Source: an uncultured Lachnospiraceae bacterium (GTDB taxonomy: Bacteria > Bacillota > Clostridia > Lachnospirales > Lachnospiraceae). From it: a DNA stretch of 64,000 nucleotides. Location of the stretch: the NCBI GenBank assembly GCA_958402795.1, contig CATXUX010000004.1:62001-126000 (forward strand), read 5' to 3'. The first letter of the stretch is position 1. Each line of letters starts with the position of its first letter. Positions 1 to 9,081 of this stretch are shown piece by piece. A program made the translations under genes and the position numbers. The notes below the pieces were generated by a model. That model was not told the DNA's origin. It did not search any database and saw nothing but the letters and a program-made list of their open reading frames with translations.

Positions 1-249
1 AAAGTGATCAACCAGATCAACGGTGTGGAACCGGACTGTATTTTGTCGGCACTGTCCTGCCCCTATCAGGAGCAGTTTATATCAGAAAATAAGGCGCTCC
101 TCAATGCGAGGGTATGGCTGGGATGCGGGCCTCTGCTGCAGAACCAGGTAAGCGGGAAGCATCCGCTTGGCAGGTTAAGGCATTTGATCCTGGGAAAGAT
201 TTTCCGTCATCAGGTCGATCAGCAGAATAAAGAAACGGATTTTGAGTGA
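1..249 (+). CDS. WecG/TagA/CpsF-family glycosyltransferase, C-terminal end (partial)
   Basis: The frame is open from the first base, so only about the last 82 residues are present. The stretch PDCILSALSCPYQEQFISEN followed by ARVWLGCGP resembles the C-terminal part of WecG/TagA/CpsF transferases (PDxxxVGLGxPKQExWI...ARVxxGVG), which transfer N-acetylmannosamine or related sugars to lipid-linked intermediates in wall or capsule polymer synthesis. The glycine-rich part of the motif is divergent here. A rho-independent terminator follows at 309-350. The family assignment rests on this one motif. Confidence 0.6.
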   Translation, partial: KVINQINGVEPDCILSALSCPYQEQFISENKALLNARVWLGCGPLLQNQVSGKHPLGRLRHLILGKIFRHQVDQQNKETDFE

Positions 250-308
250 AAACATAGTTTTGTGAAGTCTGTACATGTCCCCAAAAATGAATTTTTTGTT
301 AAAAATGC

Positions 309-350
309 GAGGAAATGCATAAAAAAAGTGGATTTCCTCTTTATTTTTTT
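309..350 (+). terminator. Rho-independent terminator after the glycosyltransferase gene
   Basis: GAGGAAAT (309-316) pairs perfectly with ATTTCCTC (332-339) and is followed by a T-rich run. It separates the glycosyltransferase gene from the PucR-type gene. The rest of 250-458 is AT-rich with no gene seen. Confidence 0.75.
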
Positions 351-458
351 GGTGTTTTGCATTAGTATATAAAATGTATTTGTGTTTTTGCAAAAAATGC
401 GGGAAAAAAATTTGTGGAAATTGCACATGGAGCTGAAAGATGAGCGGAGGAGACGGAT

Positions 459-1550
459 ATGATTACAAATCAGGTACTGCAAAGTACGATCGAAGGACTG
501 AAAGGTATTTCCAGAACAGAATTCTGTGTATTTGACACGGAGGGAAAAACGCTGGCGAGTACGTCAGATTATGTACAGGAATACGAGGACGCGGTCTTGG
601 CGTTTGTGGAATCTCCGGCGGAAAGCCAGGTGATAAGCGGCTGCCAGTTCTTTAAGATTTTTGATGAGCAGCAGTTGGAATACATTCTGTTTGCCAGCGG
701 GGAAGGGGAAGACATCTATATGATCGGGAAGATGGCGGCGTTCCAGATCGAGAGTCTCCTCGTTGCCTATAAGGAACGGTTTGACAAGGATAATTTTATT
801 AAAAACCTGCTCCTTGACAACCTGCTTCTGGTGGATATTTATAACCGTGCCAAAAAATTACATATTGACACAGAAATAAAACGTGTTATCTTTATTATTG
901 AGACTTCATGTGAAAAGGACAGCGTGGCATTGGACAGCGTCAGGAATCTTCTCGGAAACCGTGCGAAGGACTTTATCACGGCAGTAGATGAGAAGAATAT
1001 CATCGTGGTAAAGGAACTTTCCGAGCGCGACGGCCCGGCTGAGCTGGAGCGTATGGCAAAGGATATGCTCTCCGTTTTACGGGAGAATTTAAGTGATGAG
1101 GAGATCCGGATTGCCTTTGGTACGGTAGTGGACGACATCAAGGAAGTGTCCAAGTCCTACAAAGAGGCGAAGCTTGCGCTGGACGTCGGCAGGATCTTTT
1201 ATGAAGACAAAGACATTATTGCATACAGCAGGCTTGGGATCGGGCGTCTGATCTATCAGCTCCCGCTTCCGCTCTGCAAGATGTTTATCAAGGAGATCTT
1301 CGGGGGAAAATCTCCGGATGAGTTTGATGAGGAGACACTGACGACGATCAACAAGTTTTTTGAGAACAACCTGAATGTGTCAGAAACGTCCAGACAGCTT
1401 TACATTCACAGAAATACGCTGGTGTACCGGCTTGATAAGTTGCAGAAGAGCACGGGACTGGATCTGCGCGTATTTGAAGATGCCATTACGTTTAAGATCG
1501 CGCTGATGGTAGTAAAGTATATGAAATATATGGAGTCACAGGAATACTGA
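459..1550 (+). CDS. PucR/CdaR-family helix-turn-helix transcriptional regulator
   Basis: A 363-residue protein whose C-terminal ~60 residues match the PucR-type HTH. They contain FFENNLNVSETSRQLYIHRN followed by TLVYRLDKLQKSTGLDLR, the arrangement seen in CdaR and PucR regulators. The middle (about 125-280) fits the GGDEF-like domain that often precedes this HTH, including the KEAKLALDVGR motif. The N-terminal ~100 residues are a possible sensory domain. The start is the ATG at 459, eight bases after GGAGG. It lies about 110 bp upstream of ftsE in the same direction. No sugar-diacid gene is nearby, so its target is unknown. Confidence 0.8.
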   Translation: MITNQVLQSTIEGLKGISRTEFCVFDTEGKTLASTSDYVQEYEDAVLAFVESPAESQVISGCQFFKIFDEQQLEYILFASGEGEDIYMIGKMAAFQIESLLVAYKERFDKDNFIKNLLLDNLLLVDIYNRAKKLHIDTEIKRVIFIIETSCEKDSVALDSVRNLLGNRAKDFITAVDEKNIIVVKELSERDGPAELERMAKDMLSVLRENLSDEEIRIAFGTVVDDIKEVSKSYKEAKLALDVGRIFYEDKDIIAYSRLGIGRLIYQLPLPLCKMFIKEIFGGKSPDEFDEETLTTINKFFENNLNVSETSRQLYIHRNTLVYRLDKLQKSTGLDLRVFEDAITFKIALMVVKYMKYMESQEY

Positions 1551-1662
1551 TGTCGTTTCCGGTACCCGGTGACTGCGGCAAAGGGAGCAGCCGCAGGACA
1601 GCCATAGACCGGAGGAAGGAAACGCGTAGGGAACAAAGGAGTAAAATAATTAGGAGGAACTT

Positions 1663-2349
1663 ATGATTGAATTAAGAAACGTATCGAAGGAGTACTCAAA
1701 GGGAATTGCGGCTCTGAATGGGATTTCTCTGAAGATTGAGAAAGGGGAGTTCGTATTCGTTGTGGGTGACAGCGGTTCGGGTAAATCAACGTTGATCCGC
1801 CTGATCATGAAAGAACTGGAGCCGACGGAAGGTACGATCATCGTCAATGGAAGAAATCTCAACCGTATGAAGCACCGGAATGTTGCAAAATACAGAAGAG
1901 AGCTTGGAGTTGTGTTTCAGGATTTCCGCCTTTTAAAGGATCGTAATATCTATGAGAACATCGCGTTTGCAATGCGCGTGACAGATACACCGCCGCGCGT
2001 GATCAAGCGGAAGGTTCCTGCGGCATTGTCGCTCGTGGGACTTGCACAGAAATATAAGTCTTATCCGAAGGAGCTCTCCGGCGGGGAGCAGCAGCGTGTA
2101 GCGATCGCGCGGGCGATCGTGAATGAACCGGCGATCCTGCTTGCAGACGAGCCGACCGGTAATCTGGATCCGACAAATTCATGGGAGATCATGAGCTTAC
2201 TGAAGGAGGCGAACGAGCGGGGGACGACTGTGCTTGTTGTGACGCATAATCAGGAGATCGTCAATGAGATGAACGAGCGGGTGATTACGATGAAGCAGGG
2301 TGTGATCGTGAGTGATGAACAAAAAGGTGGGTATATAGATGAGAATTAG
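1663..2349 (+). CDS. ftsE: Cell division ATP-binding protein FtsE
   Basis: A 228-residue ABC ATPase of normal FtsE length. Walker A is GDSGSGKST (near residue 36), the signature is LSGGEQQRVAIARA, Walker B is ILLADEPTGNLD, and the H-loop is VTHN. With FtsX it forms the membrane complex that couples ATP hydrolysis to activation of peptidoglycan hydrolases at the septum or cell wall. AGGAGG lies just upstream of the ATG. The 3' end overlaps ftsX by 11 bp, which fits translational coupling, and a coiled-coil M23 peptidase follows as the likely hydrolase partner. Confidence 0.95.
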   Translation: MIELRNVSKEYSKGIAALNGISLKIEKGEFVFVVGDSGSGKSTLIRLIMKELEPTEGTIIVNGRNLNRMKHRNVAKYRRELGVVFQDFRLLKDRNIYENIAFAMRVTDTPPRVIKRKVPAALSLVGLAQKYKSYPKELSGGEQQRVAIARAIVNEPAILLADEPTGNLDPTNSWEIMSLLKEANERGTTVLVVTHNQEIVNEMNERVITMKQGVIVSDEQKGGYIDEN

Positions 2350-3292
2350 TACATTAGGATACGTAGGAAATCAAGGGGTTAAGAACATAAAACGGAATAA
2401 AATGTTCTCCATCGCCGCAGTAGCAACGATTACGGCATGTATCTTTCTGTTTGGTCTGTTTTTTGCAATTATATTAAACTTCCAGTATATCATAAAAACG
2501 GCCGAGGAAAGTGTGGCGATCACGGTATTTTTTGAAGAGGACGCCACGGACGACCAGATTGAAGCGATCGGCGACGAGCTTCGCAGCCGGGATGACGTTT
2601 CAGATGTTGTATACGTTTCGGCGGATGAGGCGTGGGAGACATTCCAGAAAGATTATTTTGAAGGAAACGAAGAACTGGCGGAGGGATTTAAAAATGATAA
2701 TCCGCTGGCCGGTTCGGACAACTATGAAGTATATATGAAGGCGCTGGACGGTGATGAAAAGGACGTGATTGCAGAGAGCCGGTCGCTTTCAGAGACACAG
2801 AACGACCTGGTTGAGTTCGCGCAGGGACTGGACGGCGTACGCAAGGTAAATAAATCAGATACCGTTGCAGATATTCTTTCCAGTGTGAACATGCTGGTGG
2901 CGTATGCGTCTATTGTAATTATCGTAATCCTGCTTGCAGTATCGATTTTCCTGATCAGCAATACCGTATCAATGGGAATTACTGTCCGCAGGGAAGAGAT
3001 CGCAATCATGAAGTATATCGGCGCGACAGACTTCGTTGTCCGCGCACCGTTCGTCATCGAGGGCGTGATCATTGGTATCACGGGAGCAGTGATACCGCTT
3101 GTGATTTTGTATTTTGCATACGAAAAAGTAATTTCTTATATTGTGACAAAATTCAGTGTGCTGAACGGACTGATTTCATTTCTGTCGGTATCGACGGTGT
3201 ATCATTACCTTCTTCCGATCGGAATCCTTCTGGGAGTGGGAATCGGTTTCGTAGGAAGTTACTTCACGGTGCGGAAGCACTTGAAGGTTTAA
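2339..3292 (+). CDS. ftsX: Cell division ABC permease FtsX
   Basis: A 317-residue membrane protein with the FtsX layout: one transmembrane helix near residues 20-45, an extracellular domain of about 130 residues, then three C-terminal helices (about 180-310) around the conserved cytoplasmic segment with EEIAIMKYIGATDFVVR. It overlaps the end of ftsE by 11 bp. The extracellular loop is where FtsX proteins contact coiled-coil hydrolase activators, and the next gene encodes such a protein. Confidence 0.94.
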   Translation: MRISTLGYVGNQGVKNIKRNKMFSIAAVATITACIFLFGLFFAIILNFQYIIKTAEESVAITVFFEEDATDDQIEAIGDELRSRDDVSDVVYVSADEAWETFQKDYFEGNEELAEGFKNDNPLAGSDNYEVYMKALDGDEKDVIAESRSLSETQNDLVEFAQGLDGVRKVNKSDTVADILSSVNMLVAYASIVIIVILLAVSIFLISNTVSMGITVRREEIAIMKYIGATDFVVRAPFVIEGVIIGITGAVIPLVILYFAYEKVISYIVTKFSVLNGLISFLSVSTVYHYLLPIGILLGVGIGFVGSYFTVRKHLKV

Positions 3293-3364
3293 TGGCTGCA
3301 CAGAGTATACAGCGGGGTTTATCGTGAGGGAGATGAACCTGTCAGGGGAGTAAGGGTGATTTAT

Positions 3365-4555
3365 ATGAACAAAAGACTGAGAAGAATGTTAAGCGGCGGA
3401 CTTGCATTATTGCTGTGCATGGGGGTTACACAGCCTGTATATGCAACGGAGATTGAAGACGCGCAGAAGAAAGCAGAAGAGCTGGAGAACCAGAAAGACT
3501 CGGCGGAAGAGGAAAGAGACTCGCTCTCGTCACAGTTGAATTCGATCCTGGAGGAGATGGAGGAAGCGGAAAAGAATCTGTCTGCCAAGCAGGAAGAGAT
3601 TAAGGACGCAGAGGATGAGCTTGTTCAGGCGAAGGTCGACGAGGATAATCAGTACCAGAGCATGAAAAAGCGGATCAAGTATATGTATGAGAACGGAAAC
3701 TCGCATTTGTTTGAGATTCTTGCCCAGAGTGAGAGTATCGGAGATTTCCTGAACAAAGCGGAGTATGTTTCACAGATTTCATCATATGACAGAGAGATGC
3801 TGGTTGAATTCCAGGGTATTGTGACAGACGTACAGGAGAAGGAAGAGGCGCTTCAGGCGGAGTATACCGAGCTGGAGGATCTGCAGGATACGCTGATCGC
3901 CAAGCAGACAGAAGTACAGTCCATGCTCGACAGTAAGAATCTTCAGCTTGCAGATCTGGAGCAGCAGATCGGAGAGAACGCGGCAACGCTGCAGGAACTG
4001 ATCGCCCAGGCAGAGGCAGAGGCAGAAAAGCAGAGACAGGCGGCAGAAGCGGCCGCTGCTGCTGCGGCATCGACTGTTACAGCATCGACGGGAAACAGCG
4101 GCGGAGGAAATAGCAGTGCCGGAGGAAGCAGCGGAGGCAGTGCATCTTATGCGCCGGGCAGTTCAGGAACGGTCGTAAGCGGAAGCGGATATTTTTCAAA
4201 TCCGTGTCCGTCAGGGTATGTTTCCAGTCCGTTCGGTCCGCGTGACTACGGCGGATACCATTATGGACTGGATCTTGCGGCGCCACAGGGAACGCCTACC
4301 TATGCGGCGGACTCGGGTACGGTTGTGATCGCCGGATGGAGCGACAGTGCAGGCAACTGGGTTGTCATCAATCATGGCAACGGATTTGTCACGAAGTATA
4401 TGCATCATTCGGCACTTTGCGTGACGCAGGGACAGTATGTGCAGAGAGGGCAGCAGATCGGATATGTGGGAAATACCGGAGATTCGTTCGGCGCACACCT
4501 TCATTTTCAGGTGGAGCTTAACGGTACAAGGGTAGATCCACAGTTGTATCTGTAG
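3365..4555 (+). CDS. Coiled-coil M23 (LytM) peptidase, probable FtsEX-activated murein hydrolase
   Basis: About 396 residues: a signal peptide (MNKRLRRMLSGG then a hydrophobic run ending near VYATE), a long coiled coil (about 30-230) rich in Glu/Gln/Ala/Lys, a Gly/Ser linker, and a C-terminal M23 domain (about 275-396). The zinc and catalytic residues are visible in HYGLDLAAP (HxxxD) and HLHFQ (HxH), so unlike degenerate EnvC-type activators it should be catalytic. A GTG lies in frame at 3356, but the ATG at 3365 is preferred because AAGGG sits eight bases upstream and the signal peptide begins there. Position after ftsEX and the PcsB/EnvC-like coiled coil indicate an FtsX-controlled cell-wall hydrolase. 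Confidence 0.88.
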   Translation: MNKRLRRMLSGGLALLLCMGVTQPVYATEIEDAQKKAEELENQKDSAEEERDSLSSQLNSILEEMEEAEKNLSAKQEEIKDAEDELVQAKVDEDNQYQSMKKRIKYMYENGNSHLFEILAQSESIGDFLNKAEYVSQISSYDREMLVEFQGIVTDVQEKEEALQAEYTELEDLQDTLIAKQTEVQSMLDSKNLQLADLEQQIGENAATLQELIAQAEAEAEKQRQAAEAAAAAAASTVTASTGNSGGGNSSAGGSSGGSASYAPGSSGTVVSGSGYFSNPCPSGYVSSPFGPRDYGGYHYGLDLAAPQGTPTYAADSGTVVIAGWSDSAGNWVVINHGNGFVTKYMHHSALCVTQGQYVQRGQQIGYVGNTGDSFGAHLHFQVELNGTRVDPQLYL

Positions 4556-4566
4556 ACAAACAGAGG

Positions 4567-4598
4567 GGGTGAAAGACGTGTCTGTCTTTCGCCCTTTT
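4567..4598 (+). terminator. Rho-independent terminator after the M23 peptidase gene
   Basis: GGGTGAAAGAC (4567-4577) pairs with GTCTTTCGCCC (4584-4594) with one G-U pair, followed by TTTT. It may only partly separate the ftsEX block from the S41 gene that starts 38 bp later. Confidence 0.8.
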
Positions 4599-4636
4599 CA
4601 GAATCAAAGAAAAAAGAATATGACAGGATAATAAAG

Positions 4637-5944
4637 ATGAGCGAATATAGATTAAATAAAGATAAACTGGATGATGGAAATCAAATGGAATATGGAATGG
4701 AAAGTGGAACCGGTATGGGTATGCCGGGAGAGAATGGAAAAGACTCCGGGAAAAATAAAAGACAGGGGTTCTGGAAAGGTGTGATCTGCGGTGTGCTCGT
4801 ATCAGTCTGTGTGGTATTTGCAGGGAGCGCGGTCAGATCGCATATTACGGAAACGAACAATGAAGAAATCGCCGCTTCCGTCTCGGATGTACTGACCAGT
4901 GATAAGATGGATGAGATCCAGAAAATCATTGACCGGTATTATCTGTATGAGGATGAGATTGACGCAGATGCTCTTGCAGAAGGCATTTATAAGGGTTATG
5001 TGGAGGCGCTCGGAGATCCGTATACGGTTTATTATACGGAAGAAGAGACGACCGACTTGATGGAGAGCATTAGCGGAACGTATTCCGGCGTCGGGGCGGC
5101 GCTGCTTCAGGATGCAGATTCCCAGGAGGTTGTGATCTCCAAAGTATATAAGGACTCGCCGGCGGAAGAAGCCGGATTAAAAGACGGCGATGTGATCTAT
5201 CAGGTAGATGATCACGTGATCAGTGATGAATCCCTGGATGAAGTAGTAAGCTGGATCCGAGGGGAAGAAGGAACTGACGTCACGATCTGCGTGCGCAGGG
5301 ACGGGGAAGAACTGGAACTGACCGCGACAAGGAGAGTACTTGAAACCCCGACAGTGGAATATGAGATGAAGGAAGATCAGATCGGTTATATTTACGTTAC
5401 AGAGTTTGACGATGTGACGACTGATCAGTTTGAGAATGCACTGAACGATCTGGAATCGCAGGGAATGCAGGGATTGATCATTGATCTGCGCAGCAATCCC
5501 GGCGGAAATGTCACAACTGTGACAGAGATGATGAACCTGATCCTTCCGAAAGGGACGACGCTGACCATCAAGGATAAGTATGGCAATGAGGAAACATATT
5601 CTTCGGATGGAACGCATGAATTCACGAAACCACTGGTTGTGCTTGTGAACCAGTACAGCGCCAGCGCTTCCGAGATTTTCTGCGGGGCAGTGCAGGACTT
5701 CGGCACAGGAACTATCGTTGGAGTCACCACTTACGGAAAAGGCGTGGTACAGCAGATTGAAGATCTCGGAGACGGCACATCGCTGAAAGTCACGATCGCG
5801 GAATATTTCACGGCAAATGGACGGAGTATCAATGGAGTCGGTGTGACGCCGGACGTGGAAGTAGAATATGAACCGGACGAGGAGAATCCCGATGCGGATA
5901 ACCAGCTTGATAAGGCGATGGAAGTGATCCGGGAGCAGCTCTAG
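4637..5944 (+). CDS. S41-family carboxyl-terminal processing protease (CtpA-like)
   Basis: A 435-residue membrane-anchored protease. A single N-terminal transmembrane helix (about 48-70) follows a Gly/Met-rich cytoplasmic tail. A PDZ domain spans about 150-235 (EEAGLKDGDVIYQVDD), and the S41 domain follows. The catalytic serine is expected in YSASASEIF and the lysine in TTYGKGVVQ, both intact. Such enzymes degrade or process extracytoplasmic proteins. Its place directly after the ftsEX-hydrolase block is common in related Clostridia and suggests a role in wall-protein turnover. It ends convergently against the next gene with overlapping stop codons. Confidence 0.92.
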   Translation: MSEYRLNKDKLDDGNQMEYGMESGTGMGMPGENGKDSGKNKRQGFWKGVICGVLVSVCVVFAGSAVRSHITETNNEEIAASVSDVLTSDKMDEIQKIIDRYYLYEDEIDADALAEGIYKGYVEALGDPYTVYYTEEETTDLMESISGTYSGVGAALLQDADSQEVVISKVYKDSPAEEAGLKDGDVIYQVDDHVISDESLDEVVSWIRGEEGTDVTICVRRDGEELELTATRRVLETPTVEYEMKEDQIGYIYVTEFDDVTTDQFENALNDLESQGMQGLIIDLRSNPGGNVTTVTEMMNLILPKGTTLTIKDKYGNEETYSSDGTHEFTKPLVVLVNQYSASASEIFCGAVQDFGTGTIVGVTTYGKGVVQQIEDLGDGTSLKVTIAEYFTANGRSINGVGVTPDVEVEYEPDEENPDADNQLDKAMEVIREQL

Positions 5945-7209
5945 CTGCTTTCCCGGTACTCTTTCGGAGACATTCCTGTGGCTTCCCGGAAAGAGGAAGA
6001 GAAGTAGCTGCGGGAACCGAATCCCAGATCGCTGCTGATTTCCTGAATACTTTTTTGAGTTGCGCTCAGCCAGAGCTTTGCCAGTTCAATCTTTTTGCTG
6101 CGGATATATTCGTTGACGCTCATGCCGACTTCGCTCTTGAACTTATGGGAAAAATAATACTCCGTGTAACCCGCGCGCCCGGCAAGGTCTGCGATGGATA
6201 GTTTCTCATCAGGATGCGAGGAAATGTAGTCGCAGATGTACCGGATTTCCTTTGAAAGGGAGGCCTTCTCCTTTGCTTCCTGTACCCGCTGAAAATAGTC
6301 ATCCATCATTTCGTTGGTGACACTGCTGCTCTCGGAAACGGTGCGGCATTCTTCTATTTTCTGTGCATAGTAGTCGTTCAGCGTGTAGGAGATAGAGGAG
6401 TCCACACCGCCCTCGATGGCGGCGCGGGACAGCAGGGTAAGAAGTACGAGCGCGCTGTTTTTTGCCTTACGCAGAGAGTCCCCGACATCGAACTTGACTC
6501 CGCTGCTGAGGGAACAGGAGTGTGCGAGCGCTTTCTTGAAATCCGGGTTCCCTTCCCGGAACATCTGAAGCATCCGCTGTTCCGCGATCCAGACGCCGCG
6601 ATGCTCTTCTGAGATCAGACGGATCTCGGAAAAGGCGTCAGAATCTTCGGTATCAGGAAAACAGATGTCACTCGTGCTGATATGCTCTCCGGTCACGGCG
6701 TAGTGAAACATGACGGCATACTGGTAGAACTGCGTGGTCGGTATGATCGGCACTTTTTCTAACTGTTCCAGCACCTTTTTCTGTAGTTCAATGGACAGAT
6801 TCCTGCGGCTTAATTCTTTTCGGAGAATGAGGTGTGTGTTTTTCCCATTAAAAACAGGTCCCATCATATGGATATACCGAAGTGTTCCGGCAACGGAATT
6901 TTTCGTGCAGTTACCGGTGTCCGTTGAACCCGAAGCGGTTTTGTTTTCAGGTTCGTTTTCGTATTCAAAAACGAATACGTAGATCAGGCCCAGCGCCGCG
7001 TCCAGTATGAACGGGAAACGGCTTCCTGTCCGGAGGTACTCTGAGAGTGCGGGGGGAAACTGCATCAAGGGAAACATTTCCGGCACTTCCTGATCCGGCG
7101 GACAGGTTGAACGGACCAGCTTAAAATCCGGTGAGTATACCCATAGATCGACCGGATAGCTGCAGTTGATCAATTCGTGAAAATACGACAGTCGTTCATC
7201 CATTGTCAT
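5941..7209 (-). CDS. AraC-family transcriptional regulator (with large N-terminal sensor region)
   Basis: A 422-residue regulator. The last ~100 residues are an AraC double HTH (LSIADLAGRAGYTEYYFSHK near 325 and the second helix pair ending in ATGMSPKEYRESS). The N-terminal ~300 residues are an unrecognised domain shared in outline with the regulator at 29953-31182 (for example VTGEHISTSDIC versus VTGEHLNVCDLY), so the two are paralogues. GGAGG lies eight bases before the ATG. It is divergent from the GH1-isomerase-GH78 operon, with one small gene between them, and is the likely local activator. The inducer cannot be read from the sequence. Confidence 0.88.
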   Translation of the reverse strand: MTMDERLSYFHELINCSYPVDLWVYSPDFKLVRSTCPPDQEVPEMFPLMQFPPALSEYLRTGSRFPFILDAALGLIYVFVFEYENEPENKTASGSTDTGNCTKNSVAGTLRYIHMMGPVFNGKNTHLILRKELSRRNLSIELQKKVLEQLEKVPIIPTTQFYQYAVMFHYAVTGEHISTSDICFPDTEDSDAFSEIRLISEEHRGVWIAEQRMLQMFREGNPDFKKALAHSCSLSSGVKFDVGDSLRKAKNSALVLLTLLSRAAIEGGVDSSISYTLNDYYAQKIEECRTVSESSSVTNEMMDDYFQRVQEAKEKASLSKEIRYICDYISSHPDEKLSIADLAGRAGYTEYYFSHKFKSEVGMSVNEYIRSKKIELAKLWLSATQKSIQEISSDLGFGSRSYFSSSFREATGMSPKEYRESS

Positions 7210-7313
7210 GGCGGATCCCTCCTTGTATGCCTGTGAGAGGCGTTTGATCTCATAAGGATATCATACACGAATATACAAACAAAATCAATAATTATTTAAC
7301 AAATAGAACCCGG

Positions 7314-7541
7314 TCATAAAAGGTAGACGCCGAGCAGACGGATATCCGCAGGATCTTCGAAATGCAGCGTCCCTCTGCGCAATGTGTTCTTATCCGCCGC
7401 AAGTGTGCAGAAAATATACTGACTTAACGTGGATTTCAGTGCAAGACAGTCTCCTTCCGGCGTCCGGAAGAAAACTTCTCCGCGACATGCCGGTATCTGC
7501 TTTAAAAATGCGGCAATATCAAGATTTTCCTTTAAATACAT
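7314..7541 (-). CDS. Small conserved hypothetical protein (75 aa)
   Basis: A short acidic/hydrophobic protein beginning MYLKENLDIAAFLKQIPACR, preceded by AAAGGATG. Small proteins of this kind (CRGEVxFxTxEGDxLxLKSxLSQYxF pattern) recur in Lachnospiraceae, sometimes with misleading annotations, and have no function known to me. It lies between the AraC regulator and the divergent sugar operon. No transmembrane segment or catalytic motif is visible. Confidence 0.6.
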   Translation of the reverse strand: MYLKENLDIAAFLKQIPACRGEVFFRTPEGDCLALKSTLSQYIFCTLAADKNTLRRGTLHFEDPADIRLLGVYLL

Positions 7542-7735
7542 GGCATCACATCCTTTCGCTGTTACTATAAAGCAAAAAACAGAATAATAACAATAAAAAA
7601 ATCGTGAAAAAGATCATAAATTCATTTTCGAAAGAGATGTACACGAAAAAACGAACGCTTTCCGGAATTATTAAATGTGAAAAGAAAAACGACATGGTAT
7701 GATATAGAAAATCAGAAAGAAAAGAGGAGAATGTG

Positions 7736-9058
7736 ATGAAGAAATATCCGAAAGGTTTTATGCTTGGCGCTGCAACGGCGGCTCATCAGGTAGAGGGCAA
7801 TAATATTCACAGTGATTACTGGGTGCAGGAACAGATTCCCCATTCGGTATTTGTAGAGCCGTCTCTGGATGCTGTGGATCACTACAACCATTATGAGGAG
7901 GATATCCGACTTCTGGCGGAAGCAGGACTGAATACATATCGATTTTCCATTGAATGGGCGCGGATTCAGCCGGAACCGGATGTGTGGGACGAAAAGGAAG
8001 TGCAGCATTACCGCGATGTGCTGGAGTGCTGTGAGCGTTACCATGTACGCCCGATTGTGACGATGATGCATTTCTCTTCTCCGAAATGGCTGATCTCACT
8101 GGGCGGCTGGGAAAACCCGCAGGTTGTGGATTATTTTACGGCGTACTGTAAGCGGCTTGTGGAAGAACTGGGCGAAAAGCTGGAGTATATCTGCACGATT
8201 AACGAGGCGAATATGCGTCTTCAGCTTGCGGCGCTGATGAAGGATATGATGAAGCGCATGGGCGGTTCCGGCGCGGCGGCAGAAGAAGGAAAGAGTGCGA
8301 AGTCTGCGGAAGGCAGTGTGCAGGTAGGAATCAATATTCAGAGTAAAGAAGAAATGATGCTTGGCATGGTGGAGACCGCGCAGGCGTTCGGCATTGCGGA
8401 TCCGACGGCGGTACACACCTTTGTATCCCAGTGTACGCCGGAGGGCGATCTGCTGGTGATGAAGGCGCATGAAGCGGCGCGGGATGCCATGAAAGCAGCA
8501 TGCCCGCATTTGAAGATCGGTCTGACGCTCTCCCTTCACGATCTGCAGCCTTATCCGGGCGGAGAGGCTTTTGCGGACGCAGAGTGGGATGACGAGTTCC
8601 GTCATTACCTGCCTTATATTCAGAATGACGACTTTCTTGGCGTGCAGTGCTATACGCGGAAGCGATTTGATCAAAACGGAGTCGCGCAGCCAACCGAGGG
8701 CGAGCCGCGGACACAGATGGGGTATGAGGATTATCCGCTTGGCATTGCAAATGTGGTGCGAAAGGTGGCAGAGGATTTCCATGGTGATCTGATCGTAACA
8801 GAGAATGGCATCGCTACAGACGACGACGCAAGACGGTGCGCGTTTATCCGGGAAGCAGCCGATGCACTGATGAAATGTATCGATGACGGACTTCCGCTGA
8901 AAGGATATATGTACTGGTCGCTTCTTGATAATTTTGAGTGGCAGAAAGGATTTTCCATGACGTTCGGACTGATCGGTGTGGACAGGAGTACGCAGACACG
9001 CCATCCGAAGGAAAGCCTGAAGGTTCTGGGGAGTCTGCTGGAATCGGACATGCAGTAA
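7736..9058 (+). CDS. Glycoside hydrolase family 1 (beta-glucosidase-like)
   Basis: A 440-residue GH1 enzyme: MLGAATAAHQVEGN at the N-terminus, the acid/base glutamate in TINEANM (the usual NEP is NEA here), and the nucleophile glutamate in IVTENGIAT. A Met/Lys/Ala-rich insert at about 160-215 (around KDMMKRMGGSGAAAEEG) is unusual and falls just after the acid/base. The start is the ATG at 7736, six bases after GAGGAG; an in-frame GTG lies one codon earlier. It heads an operon with an isomerase-like gene and a GH78 rhamnosidase, which suggests removal of beta-glucosyl residues from plant rhamno-glucosides. Whether the substrate is phosphorylated is not clear. Confidence 0.88.
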   Translation: MKKYPKGFMLGAATAAHQVEGNNIHSDYWVQEQIPHSVFVEPSLDAVDHYNHYEEDIRLLAEAGLNTYRFSIEWARIQPEPDVWDEKEVQHYRDVLECCERYHVRPIVTMMHFSSPKWLISLGGWENPQVVDYFTAYCKRLVEELGEKLEYICTINEANMRLQLAALMKDMMKRMGGSGAAAEEGKSAKSAEGSVQVGINIQSKEEMMLGMVETAQAFGIADPTAVHTFVSQCTPEGDLLVMKAHEAARDAMKAACPHLKIGLTLSLHDLQPYPGGEAFADAEWDDEFRHYLPYIQNDDFLGVQCYTRKRFDQNGVAQPTEGEPRTQMGYEDYPLGIANVVRKVAEDFHGDLIVTENGIATDDDARRCAFIREAADALMKCIDDGLPLKGYMYWSLLDNFEWQKGFSMTFGLIGVDRSTQTRHPKESLKVLGSLLESDMQ

Positions 9059-9081
9059 ATGACAGTTACGGAGGCAGGCAG

